The position numbers and the translations under genes are program-made. From Vicinamibacteria bacterium (GTDB taxonomy: Bacteria > Acidobacteriota > Vicinamibacteria > Fen-336): a stretch of DNA of 59,679 bases. The DNA lies in NCBI GenBank assembly GCA_016934575.1, contig JAFGSN010000108.1, positions 1-59,679 on the forward strand, read 5' to 3'. The notes under the pieces were generated by a model. The model was not told where the DNA came from and did no database searches. It saw only the letters and a list, made by a program, of their open reading frames with translations. Numbering within the stretch: position 1 is the stretch's first letter; each line of letters opens with the position of its first letter. Shown here in pieces: positions 29,287-38,162 of this stretch.

Positions 29287-30179
29287 CCACGGCCCTGCTC
29301 GACTTTTTAACGGCCCTGGCGCTCGCGCCCCTGCTGCCGGGCGTGATCGCTCGCGTCAAGGCGCTTTTCGCGGGCCGCCAGGGACCGCCGCTACTCCAGG
29401 CTTACTTCGATCTGTGCAAACTGCTCCGTAAAAGCGGCGTTTATAGCACGGCGACCACGTGGATTTTTCGCGCCGGACCGATCGTCGCGTGCGCTTCCGT
29501 CGTCGCCGCTCTGGCGCTGACTCCGGCAGCGGGGAGAACGGCGCTGATCTCGTTTCCCGCAGATTTCGTGCTCCTCGCGTATCTTCTGGCGTGCGGCCGA
29601 TTCTTCACCGTGCTCGCGGCGCTCGACACCGGATCAAGCTTCGAAGGCATGGGCGCCAGCCGCGAGGTCCACTATGCCGCGCTGGGAGAGCCGGCTTTGC
29701 TGCTCGGCCTGCTGGCGCTCGCGCGACAGACCGGCACGATGTCGCTCCCGTCGCTGCTTGGCCGGGCGAGCCCGCTGGCGCCCGAGGCGGCCCTCGTCGG
29801 CGCCGCGCTCTTCATCGTTCTTTTGTGCGAGAACGCGCGCATTCCGTTCGACGATCCGAACACGCACCTCGAGCTGACCATGATTCACGAGGCCATGGTT
29901 CTCGATCATGGCGGGGTCGATCTGGCGCTGATCCACTATGGCTCTTGGCTGAAGCTCTGGCTCTGGAGCGCTTTGCTCGCCGGCGTCCTCATGCCGGTCG
30001 CTCTCAAGACAATCGTGACGCCGGTTCCGCTCGTGGGCGTGACGGGCGTTCTGGCGGTCGCCCTGGGAATCGGAGTCGTGGAGTCTTGTATCGCGCGCTT
30101 GCGCCTGCTGCGCGTTCCACATCTTCTCGCCACGGCGCTGGCGCTTGCGGCCGTCGCCTTCATTCTGGGAGTACGTTGA
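29283..30179 (+). CDS. Hydrogenase-4 subunit C-like (HyfC/NuoH-like) membrane subunit
   Basis: GTGA overlap with the upstream gene. LLPGVIARVKALFAGRQGPPLLQAYFDLCKLLRK, SFEGMGASREVHYAALGEPALLL, ENARIPFDDPNTHLELTMIHEAMVLDHGG. Confidence 0.92.
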   Translation: MTTALLDFLTALALAPLLPGVIARVKALFAGRQGPPLLQAYFDLCKLLRKSGVYSTATTWIFRAGPIVACASVVAALALTPAAGRTALISFPADFVLLAYLLACGRFFTVLAALDTGSSFEGMGASREVHYAALGEPALLLGLLALARQTGTMSLPSLLGRASPLAPEAALVGAALFIVLLCENARIPFDDPNTHLELTMIHEAMVLDHGGVDLALIHYGSWLKLWLWSALLAGVLMPVALKTIVTPVPLVGVTGVLAVALGIGVVESCIARLRLLRVPHLLATALALAAVAFILGVR

Positions 30180-30181
30180 CG

Positions 30182-30823
30182 ATGATGGACGGAGTCGTCG
30201 ATCGGCTGATGGTGTTACTGATCCTTTCGGACGTCGCGCTGCTCGGCATGTCGCGTTTGGGCGCGGTCATCGGCCTGGCCGCGCTGCAAGGCGCGCTCCT
30301 CGGCGGCTTGGCGCTGTCCGCGTCCGGGGAGACGTCGCGCGCCGTCCTCCTGGCGGCGGTGGGATTGAGCGTCCGCGGCCTGCTCTTCCCCTGGCTCTTG
30401 CGACGCACGGCAAGACGCGCCGGAGTTCAACGCGATCTCGAACCTTTTGTGGGCTATGCCCTGTCGCTGCTGATCGGAATCGTCATGCTCGGCGCGTCGA
30501 TGGCGCTCGGCGCGCGCCTGCCGCTCGGGCGGGCGGGAGTTTCGAATCTGGTCGTGCCGGCCGCGCTCTTCACCATGTTCACCGGCGTGTTCTTGATCGT
30601 CGCTCGGCGCAAGGCCTTGACGCAATGCGTGGGGTACCTCGTGCTCGAAAACGGCATCTACGGCTTCGGCGCGGCCTCGGTCGGCGAAATTCCTCTGCTG
30701 GTCGAGCTGGGCGCGCTGCTCGACCTTTTCGTGGCCGTGCTCGTGATGGGCGTCGCCGTCTATCGCATCACCGCGGAGTTCGACCATATGGACACCCAGC
30801 GGCTCGATGCGCTGAGAGGATGA
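30182..30823 (+). CDS. Hydrogenase-4 subunit E-like (HyfE/NuoK-like) membrane subunit
   Basis: Hydrophobic 213 aa. TQCVGYLVLENGIYGFGAASVGEIPLLVELGALLDLFVAVLVMGVAVYRI is typical of HyfE. Confidence 0.85.
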   Translation: MMDGVVDRLMVLLILSDVALLGMSRLGAVIGLAALQGALLGGLALSASGETSRAVLLAAVGLSVRGLLFPWLLRRTARRAGVQRDLEPFVGYALSLLIGIVMLGASMALGARLPLGRAGVSNLVVPAALFTMFTGVFLIVARRKALTQCVGYLVLENGIYGFGAASVGEIPLLVELGALLDLFVAVLVMGVAVYRITAEFDHMDTQRLDALRG

Positions 30824-30829
30824 GACGTT

Positions 30830-32335
30830 GTGATGCATGATTCGACGCTTGTCTTCGCGGCGCTCATCCTTCCCGCTCTCGGAGCGGCGGCGGTTCCGCT
30901 CCTGCGCCGGGCGCGCGGCGTACTGGCCGTGACTTGCCTCGTGACGCTCGTCGACGTCTTGCTGGCCGCCGTCGTCTCCGTTTCCGTGCTGCGAAAGGGT
31001 CCGGTCGCAGCCGCGGCAGGATGGCTGCGCGTCGACGCCCTTTCGGCGACTCACCTCCTTCTCCTGTCGCTCGTCGGCGGCCTGAGCAGCCTGTTCGCCT
31101 TCGTCTACTTCGACGACGAGCTCCAGCAAGGCCGGTTGACGCTCAGACAGTCGCGCCTGTTCGGCTCCCTTTGGTGCGGCGCGTTCTTCGCGATCACGCT
31201 GCTGCTCGCGTCCAACAACCTCGGCGTGATGTGGGTCGGCATGGAGGCCACGACGCTGTTCACGGCGTTTCTGATCTCCGTGCATATCTCGCGCGAGTCG
31301 CTGGAGGCGATGTGGAAGTACGTGCTGATCTGTTCGGTGGCGATCGCGTTCGCCTTCATGGGCACGCTCATCACGGCCGCCGCCGCGCCGCGCACCGGAG
31401 CGCCCTCCGCGCTCTTCTGGACGAGCCTTCTGGCCGACGCCGCCCGCCTCGACCCGCGCCTCATGCGCGCGGCGTTCGTGTTCCTGCTCGTCGGCTACGG
31501 AACCAAGGCCGGGCTGGCGCCCATGCACAACTGGCTGCCTGACGCGCACAGCCAGGCGCCGGCGCCGGTATCGGCGCTTTTTTCGGGATTCATGCTCAAC
31601 AGCGCGCTGTACTGCATCCTGCGCTATCTCCCCGTCGTCGAGAGCGCGACGGGCGGCGAGGGCGGGGAACGGGGACTGTTGCTAGCTCTCGGTCTCGTGT
31701 CGCTTTTGATCGGCGCGGGCTTTATTCTGTTTCAACATGACGCCAAGAGACTGCTCGCTTATTGCAGCGTCGAGCACATCGGTCTGATCTGCGTAGGCGT
31801 CGGCCTCGGCGGAGCCGGCACGGTCGCGGCTCTTGTCCACGCCCTCAATCACTCGTTGGCGAAGAGCCTGGCCTTTTTCAGCGCCGGGCGGTTGGGACAG
31901 GCGTTCGGCGGCCATGACATTGCGCGCATGAGCGGCGCTTTCCGGGCCTCGCACGCCTGGGGCGCCGGCCTGCTGTTCAGCCTCATCGCGCTTTCCGGAG
32001 CAGCGCCGTTCGCCGCCTTTTTGAGCGAGCTGATGATCCTCAAGGCCGCGTTCGACGCGCGCCGCGGCGTTCTTTTCGCCACGTTGCTCTTCGGTCTTGG
32101 ACTGGCTTTCTTGGGGCTGCTGCGCCATGCCATCAGAATCGCCTGGGCGCGTTCGGACGCCACGCCGCGCCGGCTTCCGGATCGAGCGATCGAGCGGTTG
32201 ATCGTTGGGGCGACGTTGTGCCTGCTTCTGGTTCTCGGACTGGGCTGGCCCGAGAACCTGGCGCGGGCCGCCGTAAGCGCCGCGCGCATCATCGACGGCG
32301 GTTCGGCGGCGGCACTGGCGGGAATCTTGCCATGA
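30830..32335 (+). CDS. Hydrogenase-4 subunit F-like (HyfF/NuoN-like) proton-translocating membrane subunit
   Basis: GYGTKAGLAPMHNWLPDAHSQAPAPVSALFSGFMLNSALYCILR, LLAYCSVEHIGLICVGVG, ALNHSLAKSLAFFSAG. Confidence 0.92.
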   Translation: MMHDSTLVFAALILPALGAAAVPLLRRARGVLAVTCLVTLVDVLLAAVVSVSVLRKGPVAAAAGWLRVDALSATHLLLLSLVGGLSSLFAFVYFDDELQQGRLTLRQSRLFGSLWCGAFFAITLLLASNNLGVMWVGMEATTLFTAFLISVHISRESLEAMWKYVLICSVAIAFAFMGTLITAAAAPRTGAPSALFWTSLLADAARLDPRLMRAAFVFLLVGYGTKAGLAPMHNWLPDAHSQAPAPVSALFSGFMLNSALYCILRYLPVVESATGGEGGERGLLLALGLVSLLIGAGFILFQHDAKRLLAYCSVEHIGLICVGVGLGGAGTVAALVHALNHSLAKSLAFFSAGRLGQAFGGHDIARMSGAFRASHAWGAGLLFSLIALSGAAPFAAFLSELMILKAAFDARRGVLFATLLFGLGLAFLGLLRHAIRIAWARSDATPRRLPDRAIERLIVGATLCLLLVLGLGWPENLARAAVSAARIIDGGSAAALAGILP

Positions 32336-33858
32336 CAAGCGCCGCTATCGCCGTCCGTAACGGCCAGTCGATTGCCGTCGAGGATCTGCCGAAGCTTGCG
32401 ATCAAGCCGTTTCAAGCCGAGGTCGTCTCCGCTCTCTCCGGCGGCGCGCGCGTCGCGGCGTTTTTCGGCGCGCCCGAAGCGGACCTGACCGGCCGGTCGA
32501 GCGCGAAGCTTCGTCTGATCATGGCGCTGGCGCAGGACCGAGAACGATCGCTCATGCTGCTCTCGACCTCGGTAGGCGACGCCTATCCTTCATTGACTCC
32601 GGCTTTCCCGCAGCTCCATCGCTTCGAACGCGAGATCCTCGAGCAGTGGGGCGTGACTCCCGAAGGTCATCCCTGGGCCAAGCCGGTGCGATTTCAGACG
32701 CCGTATCGCGCGCCGGCCGGCCACGCGGTCGAACCCGCGACGATCGGAGTCGTCGACTTCTTTCGCGTCGGCGGCGGCGAAACCCACGAAGTGGCGGTCG
32801 GACCGGTGCACGCCGGCATCATCGAGCCGGGCCATTTCCGCTTCCAGTGCCACGGCGAACACGTTTATCACCTCGAGATCTCTCTCGGATATCAGCACCG
32901 CGGCGTGGAACGCGGCCTCATCGGCGCGCCTCACGCGCGCTCGCTGCATTACGCCGAAACGCTCGCGGGCGACACGACCATCGGACACGCGACCGCGTAT
33001 GCGCAGGCAATCGAGTCGCTGGCCGCGGTCAAGGCGCCCGAGCAGGCCAAGGCCTTGCGCGCAGTCGCGCTCGAACTCGAGCGCCTCGCCAACCATGTCG
33101 GCGATCTGGGCGCGCTGGCGGGCGACGTGGGTTTTCTGCCGACGCTTTCCTATTGCGGGCGTATTCGCGGCGACGCCCTCAACCTCACCGCGCTTCTCTG
33201 CGGAAGCCGATTCGGACGCGGCCTCGTCGTCCCCGGAGGCGTCCGGTTCCCCTGCGACGAGAGCCGCGGCGCCGAAATCCGCCGTCGTCTGGCGCGCATC
33301 ACGGACGACGCGCGCAACGCCGTCGATCTGATCTGGACGACCCCATCGGTGACGGAGCGTTTCCAGGGCGTGGGGATTCTGCCCCGCGATCTGTGCCTCG
33401 CCATGGGCACGGTGGGCATGGCCGCGCGCGCCGCCGGATTGCCGCGCGACGTGCGCCATGACTTTCCGGCCGGCGACTCGGCGCTCCGTGAGATACCGAT
33501 CGCCACGGCGGATGACGGAGACGTGCTCGCCCGCGCCCTTGTGCGCCGGCGCGAGATCGAGGCTTCGATCAAGTTCGTCGACAATCGACTGGCGAATCTA
33601 CCGGCCGATCCGCACCGCCGCCCGCTCTCGTCTTTACGAAGCCGACGCCTGGTGGTGGCGCTTGCGGAAGGCTGGCGAGGCGAGATCTGTCACGTCGCCT
33701 TGACGGACGATCAGGGCCGCGTCGCTCGCTACAAGGTCGTCGATCCCTCTTTCCATAACTGGTCGGGCCTGGCTCTTGCCTTGCGCGACCAACAGATCTC
33801 CGACTTCCCTTTGTGCAATAAGAGTTTCAACCTCTCATACTGCGGACAGGATCTCTGA
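32332..33858 (+). CDS. Hydrogenase-4 large subunit-like (HyfG/NuoCD-fusion) protein lacking [NiFe] cysteine ligands
   Basis: ATGA overlap with the upstream gene. N-terminal NuoC-like FHRFEREILEQWGVTPEGHPWAKPVR. NuoD-like EISLGYQHRGVERGL...LELERLANHVGDLGALAGD. No N-terminal CxxC; C-terminus DFPLCNKSFNLSYCGQDL. Confidence 0.92.
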   Translation: MTSAAIAVRNGQSIAVEDLPKLAIKPFQAEVVSALSGGARVAAFFGAPEADLTGRSSAKLRLIMALAQDRERSLMLLSTSVGDAYPSLTPAFPQLHRFEREILEQWGVTPEGHPWAKPVRFQTPYRAPAGHAVEPATIGVVDFFRVGGGETHEVAVGPVHAGIIEPGHFRFQCHGEHVYHLEISLGYQHRGVERGLIGAPHARSLHYAETLAGDTTIGHATAYAQAIESLAAVKAPEQAKALRAVALELERLANHVGDLGALAGDVGFLPTLSYCGRIRGDALNLTALLCGSRFGRGLVVPGGVRFPCDESRGAEIRRRLARITDDARNAVDLIWTTPSVTERFQGVGILPRDLCLAMGTVGMAARAAGLPRDVRHDFPAGDSALREIPIATADDGDVLARALVRRREIEASIKFVDNRLANLPADPHRRPLSSLRSRRLVVALAEGWRGEICHVALTDDQGRVARYKVVDPSFHNWSGLALALRDQQISDFPLCNKSFNLSYCGQDL

Positions 33859-33862
33859 AGCC

Positions 33863-34648
33863 ATGTCGATCGCCAACATTCTCGCGGCGCGTATCAAGCA
33901 GGGGCATCGCACGCTGCCGTTTCCACCGGACCAGTCCGTCATCTCCGATCGTTATCGCGGATTGCCGCGGCTCTCTCCCGATCGCTGCGTCGCCGGCTGC
34001 CGCGCGTGCGCCGAGGCATGCCCGACCGGAGCGATCCGTGTCGGGGACGCGCCGGCGATCGACATGGGCCTCTGCCTTTTCTGCGGCGAGTGCGCCGCGG
34101 CCTGCGAACGTCAAGCGATCGTGTTCTCGCAAGACTACCGAATGGCGGCGTGCTCGCGTTCCGACCTCGTCGTCGATCGCGAAGACCGGCGAGCGGCGAC
34201 GTCCTCCGCGCCCGTCAAATGGCGTCTCTTCCGTCGCTCGCTCAAGCTGCGCCAGGTCAGCGCCGGCGGATGCAACGCGTGCGAGGCCGACATCAATGTC
34301 CTTGGAACGTTAGCCTGGGACCTCGGCCGATTCGGCGTCCAGTTCGTCGCCTCGCCGCGCCACGCGGACGGTCTGCTGGTGACCGGACCGGTCAGCCGCA
34401 ACATGGAACTGGCGTTGCGCAAAACCTACGACGCCGTGCCTGAGCCGCGCATCGTCATCGCCGTGGGCGCTTGCGCCATTTCGGGAGGACCCTACATGGG
34501 ACATGAAGAGGCGCGCGGCGGCGTCGGAGCCGTCCTCCCGGTCGACCTCCACATACCCGGCTGTCCTCCGCATCCGCTCACGATTCTTGACGGTTTGTTG
34601 CGCGTGATGGGGAAAAGCGATCCGCAAACCGCCTCGCCTTTTCGGTAA
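33863..34648 (+). CDS. Fused 2x[4Fe-4S] ferredoxin (NuoI/HyfH-like) and small subunit (NuoB/HyfI-like)
   Basis: CVAGCRACAEACP and CLFCGECAAACE, then QVSAGGCNACEADINVLGT...VGACAISGG...HIPGCPPHPLTILDGLL (proximal cluster ligands). Confidence 0.9.
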   Translation: MSIANILAARIKQGHRTLPFPPDQSVISDRYRGLPRLSPDRCVAGCRACAEACPTGAIRVGDAPAIDMGLCLFCGECAAACERQAIVFSQDYRMAACSRSDLVVDREDRRAATSSAPVKWRLFRRSLKLRQVSAGGCNACEADINVLGTLAWDLGRFGVQFVASPRHADGLLVTGPVSRNMELALRKTYDAVPEPRIVIAVGACAISGGPYMGHEEARGGVGAVLPVDLHIPGCPPHPLTILDGLLRVMGKSDPQTASPFR

Positions 34649-34684
34649 CGCGCTCATTCTTCGACCTCATTCCATGTCCTCCAA

Positions 34685-34714
34685 TTGACACTCTTTCAAA
34701 GGGAACGTTATATT
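34685..34714 (+). promoter_or_regulatory. Predicted sigma70-type promoter upstream of nuoA
   Basis: TTGACA (34685-34690), 18-nt spacer, TATATT (34709-34714), in the gap between the hydrogenase-4-like cluster and nuoA. Confidence 0.55.
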
Positions 34715-34764
34715 TCCCCGGCATTGCGCCGGATGTCGTCAAGTCGTGACGAATGAGGAGGATC

Positions 34765-35133
34765 ATGACCGCCAGCTCGCCGCTTCCCTCCTATGTCCCG
34801 ATCCTCGTGCTCGGCGCGATCGCCGCCGGCTTCGCGATCCTCACGATTCTGTTCTCGCATCTGATCGGCCGCCCGCGATCCACGCCCGCGAAGAGCGCGA
34901 CGTACGAGTGCGGCATGCCGCCAGTCGGCACGGCGCACGCGCGATTTCCAGTCAAGTTTTACCTGGTGTGCGTGATCTTCATCCTCTTCGACGTGGACGC
35001 GGCCTTCCTCTATCCGTGGGCGCTCGTGTTCCGCGAGCTCGGAATATTCGGCCTGATTGAGATGGCGCTCTTCGTCTGCATCCTCGGCGGCGGCTTTGCC
35101 TATGCCTGGAAGACGGGAGCGCTCGATTGGTGA
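34765..35133 (+). CDS. nuoA: NADH-quinone oxidoreductase subunit A
   Basis: YECGMPPVGTAHARFPVKFYLVCVIFILFDVDAAFLYPWALVFRELG. Start ATG 34765 is preceded by GAGGAGG; the ORF-track start 34753 overlaps that RBS. Confidence 0.95.
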   Translation: MTASSPLPSYVPILVLGAIAAGFAILTILFSHLIGRPRSTPAKSATYECGMPPVGTAHARFPVKFYLVCVIFILFDVDAAFLYPWALVFRELGIFGLIEMALFVCILGGGFAYAWKTGALDW

Positions 35134-36950
35134 CGAAGACCGTGGAATATAAACCCGAGAACCTGGCGCTCTTCGAGCGCATACGTGCTCGTTACCCCGA
35201 GAAGCGCTCGGCGCTCCTGCCCGCGCTCCATCTGCTGCAGGATCAAGAAGGTCATATCAGTCGCGAAGGCGTCGAGTACGTCGCCGCGCTTGTCGGCGTC
35301 ACTCCGGCGCAGGCGCACGACGCGGCCAGCTTCTACACCATGTTTCGGTTCACGCCGTCGGGACGGCGGCGGATCGAGATCTGTACGAATCTGTCCTGCG
35401 CGCTGCGCGGCGCGGACGATCTATACGCGGGCGTCTGCAACAAGCTCGGCCTCGAAGGAGACGGAATCTCGTCCGCGGGCGATCACGCCGTGTCGAGCGC
35501 CGAATGCCTTGCGGCCTGCGGCGGCGCGCCGGCGCTTCAAGTGAACGGCGCATGGGTCGAAAACGTTCAGAAAGGCGAGATCGAGGACGTGCTGGCTGGA
35601 CGCCTCTCGCGCCGCCCACTCAAGTGGCCGCGCAGCCCCGGCGAGCCGATCCTGTTACGCAACGTCTTCAAGAAGGATTCGACCTCGCTGGCGACGTACC
35701 GCGCCGGCGGAGGCTATGCGCGGCTGCGCGATCACCTGACGACGCCGCCCGGGGAGATCGTCGAAGCGGTCAAGCTCTCGAACCTGCGCGGACGCGGCGG
35801 AGCCGGCTTCCCCACTGGCGTCAAGTGGGGTTTCCTTCCCGCCGGAGATCCGAGGCCGAGGTATCTGTGCGTCAACGCCGACGAGGGCGAGCCCGGCACG
35901 TTCAAGGATCGCCTGCTGATCGAGCGCGATCCACATCAGCTCATCGAGGGGATCGTCGCCTCGTCCCACGCGATTCGCGCTCGTGCGTGCTACGTCTATC
36001 TGCGCGGCGAGTTCCATGAAGCCTGCCATGTCCTGGAGAACGCTCTCGATGAAGCGCGCGGCGCGAATCTCGTCGGTCCCAACGTGCTCGGCACCGGCGT
36101 CGATGTCGAGATCCATCTGCACCGCGGCGCCGGCTCGTACGAGTGCGGCGAGGAGACGGCGCTCATCGAGAGTCTCGAGGGCAAGCGCGGCCAGCCGCGG
36201 CTCAAGCCGCCGTTCCCGGCCGCCAAAGGGCTCTATGACTGCCCGACGATCGTCAACAACGTCGAGACGATCTGCTGTGTTCCGCTGATCCTCGATCGCG
36301 GCGCCGGCTGGTTCGCCTCCTACGGCACGGAGCGCAACGCCGGTCCCAAGCTGTATTGCGTGAGCGGTCACGTGAACCGTCCCGGAGTCTATGAGGCGCC
36401 CATGGGAAGCATCACTTTGCGAGACCTCGTCTTTGGCGAGGGATACGGAGGCGGAATCCCCGGCGGGCGGCGATTGCGCGCCGTGATCCCCGGCGGTTCC
36501 TCGACGCCCATGCTCACGGCGGGAGAGATCGACGTGGCGATGGATTTCGAGAGCCTGAGCCGCGCCGGTTCAGCGCTCGGCTCGGCCGGCGCCATCGTCA
36601 TCGACGACTCGACGTGCATGGTCTGGGTCGCGCAAAGACTGACGCGTTTCTACAGGCGGGAATCGTGCGGCAAGTGCACCCCCTGTCGCGAGGGAACGGC
36701 CTGGATGCTGCGTTTGCTCGATCGCATCGAATCAGGCAAGGGCGCGCCAAGCGATCTCGATACGCTCTCGGAGCTCTGCGAAACGATCTCCGGCAGCGCC
36801 TTGTGCCCGTTCGGCGACGCCGCCGTCATTCCCGTCGCTTCGACGCTCGCCAGGTTCCGCGCCGAATACGAATACCACGTACGCGAGAAGCGCTGCTGGA
36901 AAGAGGTCGCGAACACGTACGAGGACGCGGCCGGAGGCGCGGGTCGATGA
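35130..36950 (+). CDS. nuoEF: NADH-quinone oxidoreductase subunits E and F fused
   Basis: NuoE part CTNLSC...AECLAAC (2Fe-2S). NuoF part NLRGRGGAGFPTGVKWGF, CVNADEGEPGTFKDR, YECGEETALIESLEG, ESCGKCTPCREG, LCPFGDAA. GTGA overlap with nuoA. Confidence 0.95.
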   Translation: MTKTVEYKPENLALFERIRARYPEKRSALLPALHLLQDQEGHISREGVEYVAALVGVTPAQAHDAASFYTMFRFTPSGRRRIEICTNLSCALRGADDLYAGVCNKLGLEGDGISSAGDHAVSSAECLAACGGAPALQVNGAWVENVQKGEIEDVLAGRLSRRPLKWPRSPGEPILLRNVFKKDSTSLATYRAGGGYARLRDHLTTPPGEIVEAVKLSNLRGRGGAGFPTGVKWGFLPAGDPRPRYLCVNADEGEPGTFKDRLLIERDPHQLIEGIVASSHAIRARACYVYLRGEFHEACHVLENALDEARGANLVGPNVLGTGVDVEIHLHRGAGSYECGEETALIESLEGKRGQPRLKPPFPAAKGLYDCPTIVNNVETICCVPLILDRGAGWFASYGTERNAGPKLYCVSGHVNRPGVYEAPMGSITLRDLVFGEGYGGGIPGGRRLRAVIPGGSSTPMLTAGEIDVAMDFESLSRAGSALGSAGAIVIDDSTCMVWVAQRLTRFYRRESCGKCTPCREGTAWMLRLLDRIESGKGAPSDLDTLSELCETISGSALCPFGDAAVIPVASTLARFRAEYEYHVREKRCWKEVANTYEDAAGGAGR

Positions 36951-38014
36951 CCGCGCTCACATGGCCGCAGGAGCTTGCGATCCGCAGCGCGCTGGCGCTC
37001 ACTGTCGTGGCGTTCCTGCTCGGCCTGTTCTCGGTCATGACCTACATCGAGCGCCGGCTTCTGGCTTTCATGCAATTCCGCCTCGGCCCCAATCGCACCG
37101 GGCCCCTCGGCCTGTTCCAGCCCGTGGCGGACGGCATCAAGCTCTTCTTCAAGGAGGAATTCGTCCCGCAAGCCGCGAACCGATGGGCGTTCATCGCCGC
37201 CCCGGCCGTGGCGATCACGACCGCGCTCATGGCCGTCGCCGTCATTCCTTACGGAGGCGCCGTCACGATGCCGCGGTTCGACCTGCTGCCCGAGTGGCTG
37301 CGCGGGCGCCCGATTCCATTGCAGATCGCGCACCTCGACGTCGGCGTGCTCTACCTCTTCGCGGTCTCGACGCTCGGCGTTTATGGAATCGTGCTGGCCG
37401 GCTGGTCGGCGAACAACAAATGGTCCCTGATCGGCGCCTTGCGCAGCTCGGCTCAGATGTTCTCTTACGAGCTGGCGCTCGGATTGTCATGGGTCGGCCC
37501 CATCCTGCTCGCGGAATCATTGCGCATCGAAGACATCGTCGCGTGTCAGGCGGGAGGAATTCATCGCTGGAACGCAATCATACAGCTTCCGGCGTTCATG
37601 ATTTATTTGTTCGCCGCCACGGCCGAGGTCGGCCGCCTTCCCTTCGACCTGCCCGAGGCCGAGGCCGAGCTGGTCGCCGGCTTTCACACCGAGTACGCCT
37701 CGATGAAGTTCGCCCTGCTGCAGATGGCCGAGTACGTGAATATGATCACCGTCTCGGTGCTCGCCACCGATTTCTTCCTCGGCGGGTGGCACGCGCCGCT
37801 CGTCTCGCTCCAGTCCGCGGCCGGCGTGAATCTCGGCTTGCTCTGGTTCGGAGGCAAGACCGGCGCGCTGCTCTTCTTGTTCATCTGGCTTCGTGGCACG
37901 CTGCCGCGACTGCGTTATGACCAGCTCATGCGATTCGGCTGGAAGGTGCTCGTCCCGGCCGCCGTCATGCACATCCTGGGCACGGCGGCCGTGATTCTGT
38001 GGCTGACGCGGTGA
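36947..38014 (+). CDS. nuoH: NADH-quinone oxidoreductase subunit H
   Basis: YIERRLLAFMQFRLGPNRTGPLGLFQPVADGIKLFFKEEFVP, EVGRLPFDLPEAEAELVAGFHTEYASMKF. ATGA overlap with nuoEF. Confidence 0.97.
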   Translation: MTALTWPQELAIRSALALTVVAFLLGLFSVMTYIERRLLAFMQFRLGPNRTGPLGLFQPVADGIKLFFKEEFVPQAANRWAFIAAPAVAITTALMAVAVIPYGGAVTMPRFDLLPEWLRGRPIPLQIAHLDVGVLYLFAVSTLGVYGIVLAGWSANNKWSLIGALRSSAQMFSYELALGLSWVGPILLAESLRIEDIVACQAGGIHRWNAIIQLPAFMIYLFAATAEVGRLPFDLPEAEAELVAGFHTEYASMKFALLQMAEYVNMITVSVLATDFFLGGWHAPLVSLQSAAGVNLGLLWFGGKTGALLFLFIWLRGTLPRLRYDQLMRFGWKVLVPAAVMHILGTAAVILWLTR

Positions 38015-38076
38015 AGCGATGAAGACGTTTCTTAAGTTCGAGTGGCGGCGATCACGTGGAGAGGGTATAAAAGGAT

Positions 38077-38161
38077 TGCGATTCGGCTGGAAGCGCTCGT
38101 CCCGGCCGCCGTCATGCGCATCCAGGGCACGGCGGCCGTGATTCTGTGGCTGATACGGTGA
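38077..38161 (+). repeat. Decayed second copy of the 3' end of nuoH
   Basis: Hand alignment to 37929-38014: about 80 of 86 columns identical, with one 1-nt gap. Ends in the same ...GTGATTCTGTGGCTGAxxCGGTGA. Confidence 0.9.
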
Positions 38162-38162
38162 G

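Noticed and set aside
27313-34648. Annotation of this cluster as a functional [NiFe] hydrogenase-4
   Set aside because: The large subunit lacks both CxxC ligand pairs and no maturation genes are present in the window; Ehr-type is the better reading.
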